Positions 23,335-32,191 of a DNA stretch of 64,000 bases are shown here, piece by piece. This DNA is from Streptomyces cylindrosporus (GTDB taxonomy: Bacteria > Actinomycetota > Actinomycetes > Streptomycetales > Streptomycetaceae): assembly GCF_022698165.1 (NCBI RefSeq), contig NZ_JALDAY010000015.1:62001-126000 (forward strand). The letters are read 5' to 3'. Numbering within the stretch: the stretch's first letter is position 1; each line of letters starts with the position of its first letter. Below the pieces are notes generated by a model. It saw only the letters and a list, made by a program, of their open reading frames with translations, was not told where the DNA came from and did no database searches. The translations under genes were made by a program, and so were the position numbers.

Positions 23335-24416
23335 GCGTGCTCCAACTCCTGTTCGCCGGGCTGCTCGTGCTCGCCAACGGCTTCTTCGTCGGCGCCGAGT
23401 TCGCCCTCGTCTCCGTCCGCCGCAGCCAGATCGAACCGCTCGGCACGGCCAGGGCCCGTCAGGTGCTGTACGGCCTCGAACGGCTTCCGCAGATGATGGC
23501 TGCGGCCCAGTTCGGCATCACGGTCTGCTCGTTGACCCTGGGCGCGGTCGCCGAACCCACGGTCGCGCACCTGCTGGAACCCGTCTTCGAGTGGATCCAC
23601 CTGCCGGAGGGCATGATCCACCCGCTGGGGTACGTCATCGCCCTCGCCGCGGTCGTCTTCTTCCACCTCGTCATCGGCGAGATGGTCCCGAAGAACCTGG
23701 CGATGGCTGCTCCGGAGAAGGCGGCCCTGTGGCTCAGCCCCGGCCTGGTCGCCTTCGCCCGCCTCTGCAAGCCGATCACCATCGCCCTCGGCGCGGTCGC
23801 CCAGGCCATCCTGCGGCTCTTCCGCGTCGAGCCGAAGGACGAGGTCGAGGCCGTCTTCACCAGCGAGCAGCTCAACCGCCTGGTCGAGGACTCCGGCCAG
23901 GCGGGCCTCCTCGACCCCGAGGAGCAGGAGCGCCTGGAGGACGCGCTGGAACTGGGCTCCCGGCCGGTGACGGACGTACTCCTCGGCCGCGAGTCCCTGG
24001 TCACGGTCCCGCCATCGGTCACCCCGGGCCAGATCGTCGCCCTCACCGCCCGCACCGGCTACTCCCGCTTCCCGGTCGCCGCGGAGAAGGGCGCCTTCAT
24101 GGGCTACCTGCACGTGAAGGACGTACTCGACCTGGAGGACTCGGACCGGGCCGTCCCCCAGCAACTGTGGCGCCCGATGACGACCCTCCGCCCGGAACTG
24201 CCGCTGGACGACGCGCTGACGGTGATGCGCCGCGCGGCCACACACCTGGCCCAGGTGGCGGACGCGTCCGGCCGGGTGCTGGGGCTGGTGGCACTGGAGG
24301 ACGTACTGGAGCTGCTGGTGGGCGAGGTGACCGACCCGGCACATCGTGAGCCACGCGAGGTGAAGGTGACGGAGCCCCGGGGCAGCGGGGAGCCGGAGGG
24401 CGTGCTGGCTACTTAG
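23331..24416 (+). CDS. Second CNNM/CBS-domain membrane protein, lacking the CorC domain
   Basis: 361 residues, a paralogue of the preceding gene: DUF21 membrane part (LVLANGFFVGAEFALVSVRRSQIEPLG, VIGEMVPKNLAM) and a CBS pair ending VLGLVALEDVLELLVGEVTDPAH. It stops about 35 residues later and has no CorC_HlyC domain, unlike its partner. The ATGA overlap with the first gene implies coupled translation and perhaps a heteromeric metal transporter. The two-gene arrangement of a full-length and a short CNNM protein is common in actinobacteria. Confidence 0.87.
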   Translation: MSVLQLLFAGLLVLANGFFVGAEFALVSVRRSQIEPLGTARARQVLYGLERLPQMMAAAQFGITVCSLTLGAVAEPTVAHLLEPVFEWIHLPEGMIHPLGYVIALAAVVFFHLVIGEMVPKNLAMAAPEKAALWLSPGLVAFARLCKPITIALGAVAQAILRLFRVEPKDEVEAVFTSEQLNRLVEDSGQAGLLDPEEQERLEDALELGSRPVTDVLLGRESLVTVPPSVTPGQIVALTARTGYSRFPVAAEKGAFMGYLHVKDVLDLEDSDRAVPQQLWRPMTTLRPELPLDDALTVMRRAATHLAQVADASGRVLGLVALEDVLELLVGEVTDPAHREPREVKVTEPRGSGEPEGVLAT

Positions 24417-24485
24417 GCCTAGCGGGGCGTGGGGGCAGTGCCGCCTCGAAACCAGCGGGTTCGGGAGATCTGGAGGTACTTGGGG

Positions 24486-24956
24486 GTGAGTTACGACCTG
24501 CGAGCGGTGATCGCCGATGGAGCGGCGCTGCGTGGCCCGGCGCGGGGCCTGCCTGCCGCCCGACTGGCGTCGATCGGCCAGGGCCTCTCCCTGATGCCGA
24601 TGACGGAAGCACTGTTCGATTCCGTCGCAGACGGCAGCGCTGTCGGCTTGTTGGGGTTCCAGGGGTTGCCAGGAGGGTTTGAAAAGATCCTCGCTGCCTG
24701 GTCAGCCGGTGGGCCGGTGGCCTACGTGGAAGCTGAGTATTTCGGCGGCGTAGGCGAGCAACGGGCTGTCGTATGGAACGGCGGCAGCATCGTGCTGGGA
24801 CCGCTCCACGTGGGGGAGGGACAGTCCTTTCCGCCCGCCGGCAGTCCGATCTCGCAAGCGCTACGGCAGTTGGGCGTAGTGGCGAGCGCCGGTGAGGACG
24901 AGTTCTCGGCCGTGGGGTTGGACCGGCATCGACATGCTGAGGCGTGGATTGCCTGA
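24486..24956 (+). CDS. Hypothetical protein
   Basis: 156 residues from GTG 24486, chosen because GGAGG (24472-24476) stands nine bases before it and the protein then starts MSYDLRAVIADGAALRG; a GTG at 24429 is possible. It appears soluble and alpha/beta, with a Gly-rich middle (GLLGFQGLPGGFEKILAAWSAGGPVAYVEAEYFGG) and the repeated theme of a surface strand-turn (VVWNGGSIVLGPLH). I do not recognise the family; the pattern recalls small actinobacterial proteins near polymorphic-toxin immunity genes but that is only an impression. It converges on the AAA ATPase gene with a 6-base gap. GC content is visibly lower than that of the flanking genes. Confidence 0.65.
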   Translation: MSYDLRAVIADGAALRGPARGLPAARLASIGQGLSLMPMTEALFDSVADGSAVGLLGFQGLPGGFEKILAAWSAGGPVAYVEAEYFGGVGEQRAVVWNGGSIVLGPLHVGEGQSFPPAGSPISQALRQLGVVASAGEDEFSAVGLDRHRHAEAWIA

Positions 24957-24962
24957 CGCCTG

Positions 24963-26822
24963 TCACATGGCACTGGGATCCTGCGGCCCCCGCCCCGACA
25001 GCACCTCCCCGTACGCCTGCATCAGGTCCGGCAGCCGTAGTGTCGACAGGTCGTCTCGTGACAGCATCCCGGGATACGTCGTCAGGCGCAGGTCCCGGTA
25101 CGCGCAGCTCTTCTCGTACAGGGTGCGCAGGAAGCGGCCGTTGCCCAGTTCGTCGATCCAGCCCTGGTCGACCACGTGGCCGGCGATGGAGCGGAGCTCG
25201 TCCAGGGCCTCCTCGTCCCAGACGTCACCGTTCTCCGCGGCCAGCACCTCGCCGATCGAGGTGAGTTCGAGGGGGCGGTAGGACGGGAAGTCGACGCGGG
25301 TCGTGAAGCGGGAGGACAGGCCCGGGTTGGCGGCGAGGAGGCGGTCCATGCCTTCCGGATAGCCGGCGAGGATGACCACCAGGTGGTCGCGGTTGTCCTC
25401 GGCCCGCTTCAGCAGCACCTGCAGCGCCTCGTCGCCGTACGCGTCCCCCTTGCCGTAGCCGGAGTTGGAGAGCGAGTACGCCTCGTCGACGAAGAGGACG
25501 CCGCCGATCGCGGAGTCGATGAGTTCGTTGGCCTTGACGGCGGTCTGGCCGAGGTACTCGCCGACGAGGTCGGCCCGTTGGGCCTCGACGAGGTGGTCGC
25601 CGCCGAGCAGGCCGAGGGCGTAGAAGACGCGGCCCAGGATGCGGGCGACGGTGGTCTTGCCGGTGCCGGAGGGGCCGGAGAAGACGAAGTGCCGTTTGGG
25701 CGGCTGGACTGGAAGTCCCTGGCCGGCCCGTAGCCGCGCCATGTTCAACTGGGCCGACAGCGCCTTCACTTGGCGCTTCACGGGCTCCAGGCCCACCATG
25801 CGCTCCAGCTCGGCGAGCGCCTCCTCGAGTAATGCCGGGTCGGTGGGGCCGGCGGGCAGCGGCGAGCCCGGGAAGTTCCGCTCGCGCACCGCCGGGTCGA
25901 TCACCGACGGCACCGCGCCGACCGGCGGAAGTTCCGGCTCGGGCAGTCTCAGGTCCCGGCCCTCCGTGCCGAACAGCGGGTCGAGGGCGTCGGGCCCCTC
26001 CAGGACGTCCTGCGCGCCGGTGAGGGCGATCGCGGCGAGGTCGGTGGAGTCGTCGTAGCCGTCGCCCTCGGCGATCGCGGCGAGCCGCGCCGAGGTGTCC
26101 ATGAAGGCGGGGTCGACGCGGTGCACGGCCCGGTACAGGGGGAGCGCGGCCGCCGTGCGGCCGGTGCCTTCGTGGGCCCGCGCCAGCCAGTACCGCAGTT
26201 CCTTGCGCTGCGGCTGCTCGCTGCGGCAGCGCATCAGCGCCGAGGAGAGCAGCGGCTCCGCCTGGCCGTACATCTCCAGGCGCACCCGGGCCATCCCGCC
26301 GAACAGGCCCGCCTCGATGCCCAGCAGCGCGTCGTCGATCAGCGGGTCGGTGTGGCGGACCAGCTGCTCCCAGTCCTTGACGAGGTAGGCGCGGCAGGCG
26401 TGCAGGAAGCGGACCTGGTGGTCGGTGTCCACGGGCGGCAGTCCCGCGAGTGCCCGGTCGAGCTCCGGGACGTGGCGGCCGTCGAGCCAGTGCGAGGCGT
26501 GCGCGAGCAGCAGGTCGCGCGGGCTCTCCAGGACCGGCTGCACCCACCAGCCGAGCCAGTACCAGGAGTTGAGGGCGCGGCGGTGCCGGGCGCGCTGCTC
26601 CCCGAAGCGGTCCCGGTGCCGGAACATCCGCAGCAGCGCGGTCGTCGTGTCGACGCGCAGCGCGTGCAGCCCGAGCCAGCCGTCGGCCATCCCGGGATCC
26701 ATCCGGACCGCGGCCCGGAACTCCTCCTCCGCCTGCGGATAGGCGCCCATCGTGTAGGCATCCACACCTCGCAGCCAGGCGAGGTCGGCCGGGGCCTCGG
26801 GGCCCTGCGTGCCGAAGTCCAT
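24963..26822 (-). CDS. AAA ATPase with N-terminal TPR-like domain (EccA/CbxX type)
   Basis: 619 residues from the ATG at 26822 (GGGGGA upstream; GTG at 26834 adds four residues). Residues about 20-290 are TPR-like helices; a linker leads to an AAA+ domain with Walker A GPSGTGKTT (about 383-391), Walker B GGVLFVDEAYSL and the Arg-finger region NPGLSSRFTTRVDFP. This is the architecture of EccA from ESX type VII secretion and of CbbX-like chaperones. No other ESX genes are nearby, so it may be a stand-alone EccA-like remodelling ATPase. It is preceded on the same strand by a short leader ORF and terminator (27099-27201). Confidence 0.85.
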   Translation of the reverse strand: MDFGTQGPEAPADLAWLRGVDAYTMGAYPQAEEEFRAAVRMDPGMADGWLGLHALRVDTTTALLRMFRHRDRFGEQRARHRRALNSWYWLGWWVQPVLESPRDLLLAHASHWLDGRHVPELDRALAGLPPVDTDHQVRFLHACRAYLVKDWEQLVRHTDPLIDDALLGIEAGLFGGMARVRLEMYGQAEPLLSSALMRCRSEQPQRKELRYWLARAHEGTGRTAAALPLYRAVHRVDPAFMDTSARLAAIAEGDGYDDSTDLAAIALTGAQDVLEGPDALDPLFGTEGRDLRLPEPELPPVGAVPSVIDPAVRERNFPGSPLPAGPTDPALLEEALAELERMVGLEPVKRQVKALSAQLNMARLRAGQGLPVQPPKRHFVFSGPSGTGKTTVARILGRVFYALGLLGGDHLVEAQRADLVGEYLGQTAVKANELIDSAIGGVLFVDEAYSLSNSGYGKGDAYGDEALQVLLKRAEDNRDHLVVILAGYPEGMDRLLAANPGLSSRFTTRVDFPSYRPLELTSIGEVLAAENGDVWDEEALDELRSIAGHVVDQGWIDELGNGRFLRTLYEKSCAYRDLRLTTYPGMLSRDDLSTLRLPDLMQAYGEVLSGRGPQDPSAM

Positions 26823-27098
26823 CACGTCCCCCACAAACCGTGCCCCCGTCGGTTGGTCACCGGGCCCGTCGCCGGTGTCCGCCTTGATCGAACCGCCGTG
26901 CCGCGGACCGGAGTTGCGGTGCGCGCACCCGCGTTCGTAGGTCGCACCCAGGGCATCGTACCTGCGGGGGTGTCGCCCGCCGAAGGGTGCCGCACAGGCC
27001 GTTTGACGAGGTGGGAGCGGATGGGGCGAAGATCGGACGGTGACCGAGGGTGAGCGAATCGGGGCTCACGGCGTCCGGATCGTGGAGTGAGGGCAGAA

Positions 27099-27136
27099 CG
27101 AAGCCCCCGATCACGGGGGAACAACCGGGGGCTTCG
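27099..27136 (-). terminator. Intrinsic terminator/attenuator hairpin overlapping a short ORF
   Basis: Perfect 11-bp arms CGAAGCCCCCG and CGGGGGCTTCG (forward-strand 27099-27109 and 27126-27136), followed on the reverse strand by TTCT. A competing hairpin CCCCCG/CGGGGG (27104-27109 with 27114-27119) uses half of the same arm, so two mutually exclusive folds exist. The stop codon of the 18-codon ORF lies in the loop. Confidence 0.7.
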
Positions 27137-27167
27137 CGACAAAGGGCGGCTTCGAATGACCGCACAT
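27111..27167 (-). CDS. Putative 18-residue proline-rich leader peptide
   Basis: Reverse-strand ORF ATG(27167)-TGA(27111) encoding MCGHSKPPFVAKPPVVPP. It starts four bases after a good -10, so it would be translated leaderless from its own promoter (27172-27201). Its last codons run through the first arm of the terminator hairpin. The three Pro-Pro pairs are the kind of sequence that stalls ribosomes when EF-P or charged tRNA-Pro is limiting. The rest of the 428-base gap 26823-27250 shows no other gene. No known family is recognised; a small non-coding RNA of about 70-90 bases is the alternative. Confidence 0.5.
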   Translation of the reverse strand: MCGHSKPPFVAKPPVVPP

Positions 27168-27171
27168 TCAG

Positions 27172-27201
27172 AACGTAAGTCCTGTACGGCCCCCCGGTCA
27201 A
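27172..27201 (-). promoter_or_regulatory. Sigma-70 (HrdB-type) promoter for the leader ORF
   Basis: On the reverse strand TTGACC (27201-27196), an 18-base spacer, then TACGTT (27177-27172), four bases before the ATG at 27167. Both hexamers are close to the Streptomyces vegetative consensus TTGACN / TANNNT. Confidence 0.6.
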
Positions 27202-27250
27202 GCCGAGTTGGAGCACTCCGGGAAGTTCCGGGACAAGGGTCTTCACAAGT

Positions 27251-27871
27251 TCAGCACACTGCGGATGGTCCGTCACCGTGCGTGAGCGGCTGGTCCGGTC
27301 CAACTGTCGTTCCCGGCCCCGGGAGTACCTCGTATCCCTTCTCGCACTGCCGTACCAGAAGGTCCGCGAAGGGTCGCGACGGATCTTCGGCGAAGTGTCG
27401 TCGTTCCGCCGCGACCCACCTGGCCCAGAACTCCCGTTGCTCCGCCCCGTCCCGGAGCTGCCCGCGCGTCCAGGAGTCCTCGCGTGGCAGCTCCATCCAC
27501 AACAGGTGTGCCAGATACGGGCGAAGGGCGCGGCGGCCCGCGCCGACGCCCTCGACGAGGACCACCGGCGCGCAGGGCAGGGTGCGCGGCGGACCGAAGC
27601 GGCGGGCGCGCCAGTCGTAAGGGGCGTAGTGCGCGCTCTCGCCGCGGCTGAGCGGCTCGATCACCTGTGTCAGGAGGCGGTCGGTCCATGCGAACAGCTC
27701 GTCGTGGCTGGCGATGTCGTCGAGGTGCAGTACGGGGGCGTCGCCCAGGGCCGTGGCCAACTCCCCGGCGAACGTGGACTTTCCGGAGCCGGCGTGTCCG
27801 TCGACGCCGACCAGCCGGACCGGACCGCAGGAGGGCGGGAGGCGGCGCAGCCGCGAGGCGAGGTCGTGAAT
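27251..27871 (-). CDS. Uridine kinase-like P-loop NTPase; non-canonical start
   Basis: The frame encodes VGVDGHAGSGKSTFAGELA (Walker A), HLDDIASHDELFAWTDRL, YDWRARRFGP and APVVLVEGVGAGRRALRPYL, the layout of actinobacterial uridine-kinase-like proteins of about 200 residues. The frame is open from 27922, but there is no ATG, GTG or TTG before the Walker A; the first usual start (TTG 27760) would remove it. ATT at 27871-27869 lies six bases after AAGGA and is used here as the tentative start. An ATG at 27907 is in a different frame, so a frameshift is another explanation. Substrate phosphorylation is predicted from family only. Confidence 0.65.
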   Translation of the reverse strand: MHDLASRLRRLPPSCGPVRLVGVDGHAGSGKSTFAGELATALGDAPVLHLDDIASHDELFAWTDRLLTQVIEPLSRGESAHYAPYDWRARRFGPPRTLPCAPVVLVEGVGAGRRALRPYLAHLLWMELPREDSWTRGQLRDGAEQREFWARWVAAERRHFAEDPSRPFADLLVRQCEKGYEVLPGPGTTVGPDQPLTHGDGPSAVC

Positions 27872-28003
27872 GGTCGTTCCTTGGCCGGTCGGAGGGGGGT
27901 GGGCATACTCGACGGGGACATTCTAGGAGCGGATGAAATCGGGACATACCGACGACCCGGAACCTTGTGTCCTATTGAACCGATTCGCTGTGCAGGTCAT
28001 GCC

Positions 28004-28019
28004 AGTGGTGAAGACCAAT
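28004..28019. promoter_or_regulatory. DasR-like site (dre) upstream of the C39-like protease gene
   Basis: AGTGGTGAAGACCAAT agrees with the DasR consensus AGTGGTCTAGACCAGT (as I recall it) at 13 of 16 positions, keeping both conserved halves TGGT and ACCA. It lies 109 bases before the gene start. DasR is the GntR-family N-acetylglucosamine regulator of Streptomyces. Confidence 0.45.
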
Positions 28020-28128
28020 ATTGGCGGGCGCGGCGCGGGTCGAAGTGCTGGCAGGACGCCCGGCCCGCGGCCATAGTGGGCGCATTCCGCACCTGCCCCG
28101 ACTCGGACACCTGGGGGTCATGCCACCC

Positions 28129-29481
28129 ATGAGCAGAGCCGAACAGCCGTCCCGCAGAACCGTTCTCGCCGCCGCGGTGGCCGCCGCTGTCGTGGCCCCG
28201 GCGATCACCGCGGGCGCGGCCGACGCCTCGGACGCCGCCGAGGACCCGGCCAGCCCCGTCGACTACCGCTCCTGGACCTCGTACAAGGACTGGCGCAGTG
28301 GCACCGCCCAGGGCACCCGTGCCCTCGCCGGTGTCCGCCCCGGTGTGGTGATCGCCGCGCCCGTCGGCACCACCGACTACCCGGACCCGCACACCGGTAC
28401 GACCGCCACCTGGGAGTACGCGACCTGGACCTCGCCCGTCCACCGGCTGAGCGTCCCCTCGACCGAGGCGATCGCCTCCTGGAACGCGCACACCCCGGCC
28501 GGCACCTGGCTCCAGGTCGAACTGCACGGCACGTACTCCGACGGCACCGACACCCCGTGGTACGTGATGGGCCGCTGGGCGGCCGGCGACCAGGACATCA
28601 GGCGGACCTCGGTGGACGGCCAGACCGACGGCAAGAGCACCATCTGGACCGACACCTTCGCCGTCGACGACGCGACGACCGGCCTGCGCCTGGTGTCGTA
28701 CCGACTGCGCCTCACCCTCTACCGCAGGCCCGGCACCAAGCTCACCCCCACGGTGTGGCGGCTCGGCGCGATGGGCTCCGACATCCCCGACCGCTTCACC
28801 GTCCCCGCCTCCACCCCCGGCCTGGCCGGGGAACTGATCGTCCCGCGCTACTCGCAGGAGATCCACAAGGGCCAGTACCCCGAGTACGACAACGGCGGCG
28901 AGGCCTGGTGCAGCCCCACCTCCTCCCAGATGATCATCGAGTACTGGGGCGGCCGCCTCACCCCCGAGCAACTGGCCTGGGTGGACCCGGCCTACGCCGA
29001 TCCGCAGGTCGACTACGCGGCCCGCTTCACGTACGACTACCAGTACGAGGGCTGCGGCAACTGGCCCTTCAACGCGGCCTACGCGGCCACCTACAAGGAC
29101 CTGCAGGGCGTGGTCACCCGGCTCGGCTCGCTCGCCGACCTGGAGACGCTGATCGCGGCCGGCATCCCGGCCATAACGTCCCAGTCCTTCCTCAAGGAGG
29201 AGCTGACCGGGGCGGGTTACGGCACCTCCGGCCACCTGATGACGGTGATCGGCTTCACCGCGGACGGCGATGTCATCGCCAACGACCCCGCCTCGCCCAG
29301 CGATGACGCGGTGCGCCGGGTCTACAAGCGGCGCGAGTGGGAGAACATCTGGCTCAGGACCAAGCGGTACAACGCCTCCGGCAAGGTCGTCTCCGGCACC
29401 GGCGGGGTCTGCTACCTGTACTTCCCGGCCCGCCCCACCGCCCGCCAGCGCAAGGCGCTCGCGGCGGTCGGCGTCCGCTGA
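28129..29481 (+). CDS. Tat-exported C39-like family (papain-fold) peptidase
   Basis: 450 residues from ATG 28129 (ATG 28120 possible). The N-terminus MSRAEQPSRRTVLAAAVAAAVV has a twin-arginine signal, with cleavage near residue 30. The first half is a beta-rich accessory domain (to about 220). The second half is a Peptidase_C39_2-type domain: active-site Cys in EAWCSPTSSQMIIEYWGG, His in GYGTSGHLMTVIGF and Asp/Asn in VIANDPASPSDD. It should act as a secreted cysteine protease or peptide-bond hydrolase. A DasR-like site upstream suggests co-control with chitin use. A stem-loop terminator follows at 29500. Confidence 0.85.
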   Translation: MSRAEQPSRRTVLAAAVAAAVVAPAITAGAADASDAAEDPASPVDYRSWTSYKDWRSGTAQGTRALAGVRPGVVIAAPVGTTDYPDPHTGTTATWEYATWTSPVHRLSVPSTEAIASWNAHTPAGTWLQVELHGTYSDGTDTPWYVMGRWAAGDQDIRRTSVDGQTDGKSTIWTDTFAVDDATTGLRLVSYRLRLTLYRRPGTKLTPTVWRLGAMGSDIPDRFTVPASTPGLAGELIVPRYSQEIHKGQYPEYDNGGEAWCSPTSSQMIIEYWGGRLTPEQLAWVDPAYADPQVDYAARFTYDYQYEGCGNWPFNAAYAATYKDLQGVVTRLGSLADLETLIAAGIPAITSQSFLKEELTGAGYGTSGHLMTVIGFTADGDVIANDPASPSDDAVRRVYKRREWENIWLRTKRYNASGKVVSGTGGVCYLYFPARPTARQRKALAAVGVR

Positions 29482-29499
29482 GACGCCCGGTCACCTGCG

Positions 29500-29523
29500 A
29501 AGGCCCCGGGAAACCGGGGCCTT
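29500..29523 (+). terminator. Intrinsic terminator with GAAA tetraloop
   Basis: Perfect 10-bp stem AAGGCCCCGG / CCGGGGCCTT closed by a GAAA loop, followed by T and CC. It begins 19 bases after the C39-like protease stop codon. Confidence 0.8.
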
Positions 29524-29622
29524 TCCGCTGTGACCAAGGTCTCTGCCGCAAAAGCCGTTCCAGGTGGCAAGGTGGACAGAACACCGGGGGGTCCACCGCA
29601 CACCCGAGCTCAGCGAGACGCC

Positions 29623-29763
29623 ATGACCACACACTCAGCCACCGCCGCCCGCGCCCGCACCGGCGGGCCCAAGGACGCCGGCCCGAAGATCTTCGAGCAC
29701 GTCATGGGCTGGACGCTCGTCGTGGTCGTCGCGATGCTCGTCACCCAGCTCGGCCTGCTGTGA
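29623..29763 (+). CDS. SCO1431-type small membrane protein
   Basis: 46 residues: a short basic, Ala/Gly-rich head (MTTHSATAARARTGGPKDAG), the conserved KIFEHVMGW turn and one hydrophobic helix (TLVVVVAMLVTQLGLL) reaching the C-terminus. It corresponds to the family named after S. coelicolor SCO1431, short single-pass proteins of unknown function. ATG 29623 fits the family start; longer frames from 29530 enter unconserved sequence. Its size and single helix suggest a regulatory or accessory membrane peptide. Confidence 0.8.
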   Translation: MTTHSATAARARTGGPKDAGPKIFEHVMGWTLVVVVAMLVTQLGLL

Positions 29764-29884
29764 TCTGACGCACGCCGTCCCGGCCCCACCGGTTCCCACG
29801 AGATCGATCAGACTCGAACGAGGGGGAGCGGTTGTTCTGACATACTGCGGATGTCCCAGCGCCCCTCTCAGACCAGGGTCGACA

Positions 29885-30544
29885 TTGAAGATCAGCGAAC
29901 AGAGCGACAGCGCCCGTCCGAAGGCCCGGGGCACCGAGCGTTCGCTGGCGCGTCGCGCCGAACTCATCGCCATCGGGCGGAAGTTGTTCGCGGACACGTC
30001 CTACGACACGCTCTCCATGGACGACATCGCCCGCCAGGCCCATGTCGCCAAGGGGCTGATCTACTACTACTTCCAGTCCAAGCGCGGCTACTACCTGGCG
30101 ATCATCCACGACTCCGTCGCCGACCTGGTCAACTTCGCGTCGAGCGAGATCGAACTGGAGCAGCTGGACCGGGTCCACCGCACCATGGAGGGCTACCTGC
30201 GCTACGCCGAGCACAACCAGGCGGCGTTCCGCGCGATCGTCAGCGGCGGCGTCGGCTTCGACGCCGAGGTGCACGCCATCCGGGACGGAGTGCGCGACGC
30301 GATAGTGGCGACCGTCGCCGAGGGGGCGTACGGCCGTACCGACATCTCCCCGCTCGCGCGCATGGGCCTGTTCTCCTGGGTGTGCAGCGTGGAGGGCGCC
30401 ACCCTCGACTGGATCGACCGCCCCCGGCTCACCCGCGACAAGATGCGCGAACTCCTGGTCAAGACCCTCGGCGGCGCCATGCGGGCCATCGAGGAACTGG
30501 ACCCGGACTACCCGGCCCCCGCCCCGGCCCGCCGCGACACCTGA
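29885..30544 (+). CDS. TetR-family transcriptional regulator
   Basis: 219 residues; TTG start at 29885 gives an N-terminus that leads directly into the TetR DNA-binding domain (ELIAIGRKLFADTSYDTLSMDDIARQAHVAKGLIYYYFQSKRGYYLAII). The ligand domain is helical and ends with a low-complexity Pro/Ala tail. Nearest gene on the same strand upstream is the SCO1431-type peptide; the chitinase is convergent. The fatty-acid-like palindrome at 33675-33687 and the acyl-CoA dehydrogenase at 32192 are possible targets, but no site adjoins the gene itself. Confidence 0.85.
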   Translation: MKISEQSDSARPKARGTERSLARRAELIAIGRKLFADTSYDTLSMDDIARQAHVAKGLIYYYFQSKRGYYLAIIHDSVADLVNFASSEIELEQLDRVHRTMEGYLRYAEHNQAAFRAIVSGGVGFDAEVHAIRDGVRDAIVATVAEGAYGRTDISPLARMGLFSWVCSVEGATLDWIDRPRLTRDKMRELLVKTLGGAMRAIEELDPDYPAPAPARRDT

Positions 30545-30558
30545 ACAAGGGTCGCAAA

Positions 30559-30594
30559 GGGCGCGAGGGGCGGAGGCTCCCGCGCCCCCGCCCC
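30559..30594. terminator. GC-rich nested stem between convergent tetR and chitinase
   Basis: GGGCGCG (30559-30565) pairs with CGCGCCC (30581-30587), and an alternative stem GGGGCGG/CCGCCCC (30567-30573 with 30588-30594) overlaps it. The position between converging stop codons suits a bidirectional terminator. Confidence 0.4.
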
Positions 30595-30613
30595 AAATCC
30601 CTGACCCGCGAGG

Positions 30614-31843
<1,230 letters not shown>

Positions 31844-31914
31844 CGGGTGTCTCCTCGTGGGGGAGAGGGGAACGCGCGCCGATTGGCATGAACGCGGTAA
31901 AGCGTTGGTCATGA

Positions 31915-31945
31915 ACATTAGGAGGACTAGACCAGTCCGGTCAAT
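31915..31945 (-). promoter_or_regulatory. Chitinase promoter with DasR-like site between -35 and -10
   Basis: On the reverse strand TTGACC (31945-31940) and TAATGT (31920-31915) are separated by 19 bases. The spacer contains the forward-strand element GGAGGACTAGACCAGT (31922-31937), 13 of 16 matches to the DasR consensus AGTGGTCTAGACCAGT. A repressor here would block RNA polymerase directly, the arrangement known for Streptomyces chitinase genes. Confidence 0.7.
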
Positions 31946-31959
31946 GGTGCGGACCAATT
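31944..31959. promoter_or_regulatory. Second, weaker DasR-like half-palindrome
   Basis: AATGGTGCGGACCAAT matches the consensus at 11 of 16 positions and keeps TGGT...ACCA. Its centre is 22 bases from that of the first site, about two helical turns, and overlaps the -35. The rest of the gap to 32191 shows only a possible leader for the acyl-CoA dehydrogenase. Confidence 0.45.
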
Positions 31960-32191
31960 TCCCGGTCATCCGATGCGGCTTTCCGTCGGCCCGGGATATT
32001 CTTGAAGTGAGCGGTCGTTAACTGGTGACTGGCAGCCTCCGATCGGGCATACTCACAGCGCAGAGCCGCTGGTCAGCAGCTTCCGAGACCCGGAGGCGGA
32101 GCCTCGGCCAGGACCCGGTACGACCCGGCGGCGCCGCCCCACCCAAGGCGCTCGTCCGCCGCATGCCCGACACAGGGAGGAGAGCGTCGAC

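Noticed and set aside
24963..26834. ESX/type VII secretion locus
   Set aside because: Only an EccA-like ATPase is present; no EccB, C, D, E, WXG100 or mycosin genes are nearby.
26857..27303. 148-codon reverse frame between the AAA ATPase and kinase genes
   Set aside because: It overlaps the terminator, the leader ORF in another frame and the kinase end; no protein-like pattern.
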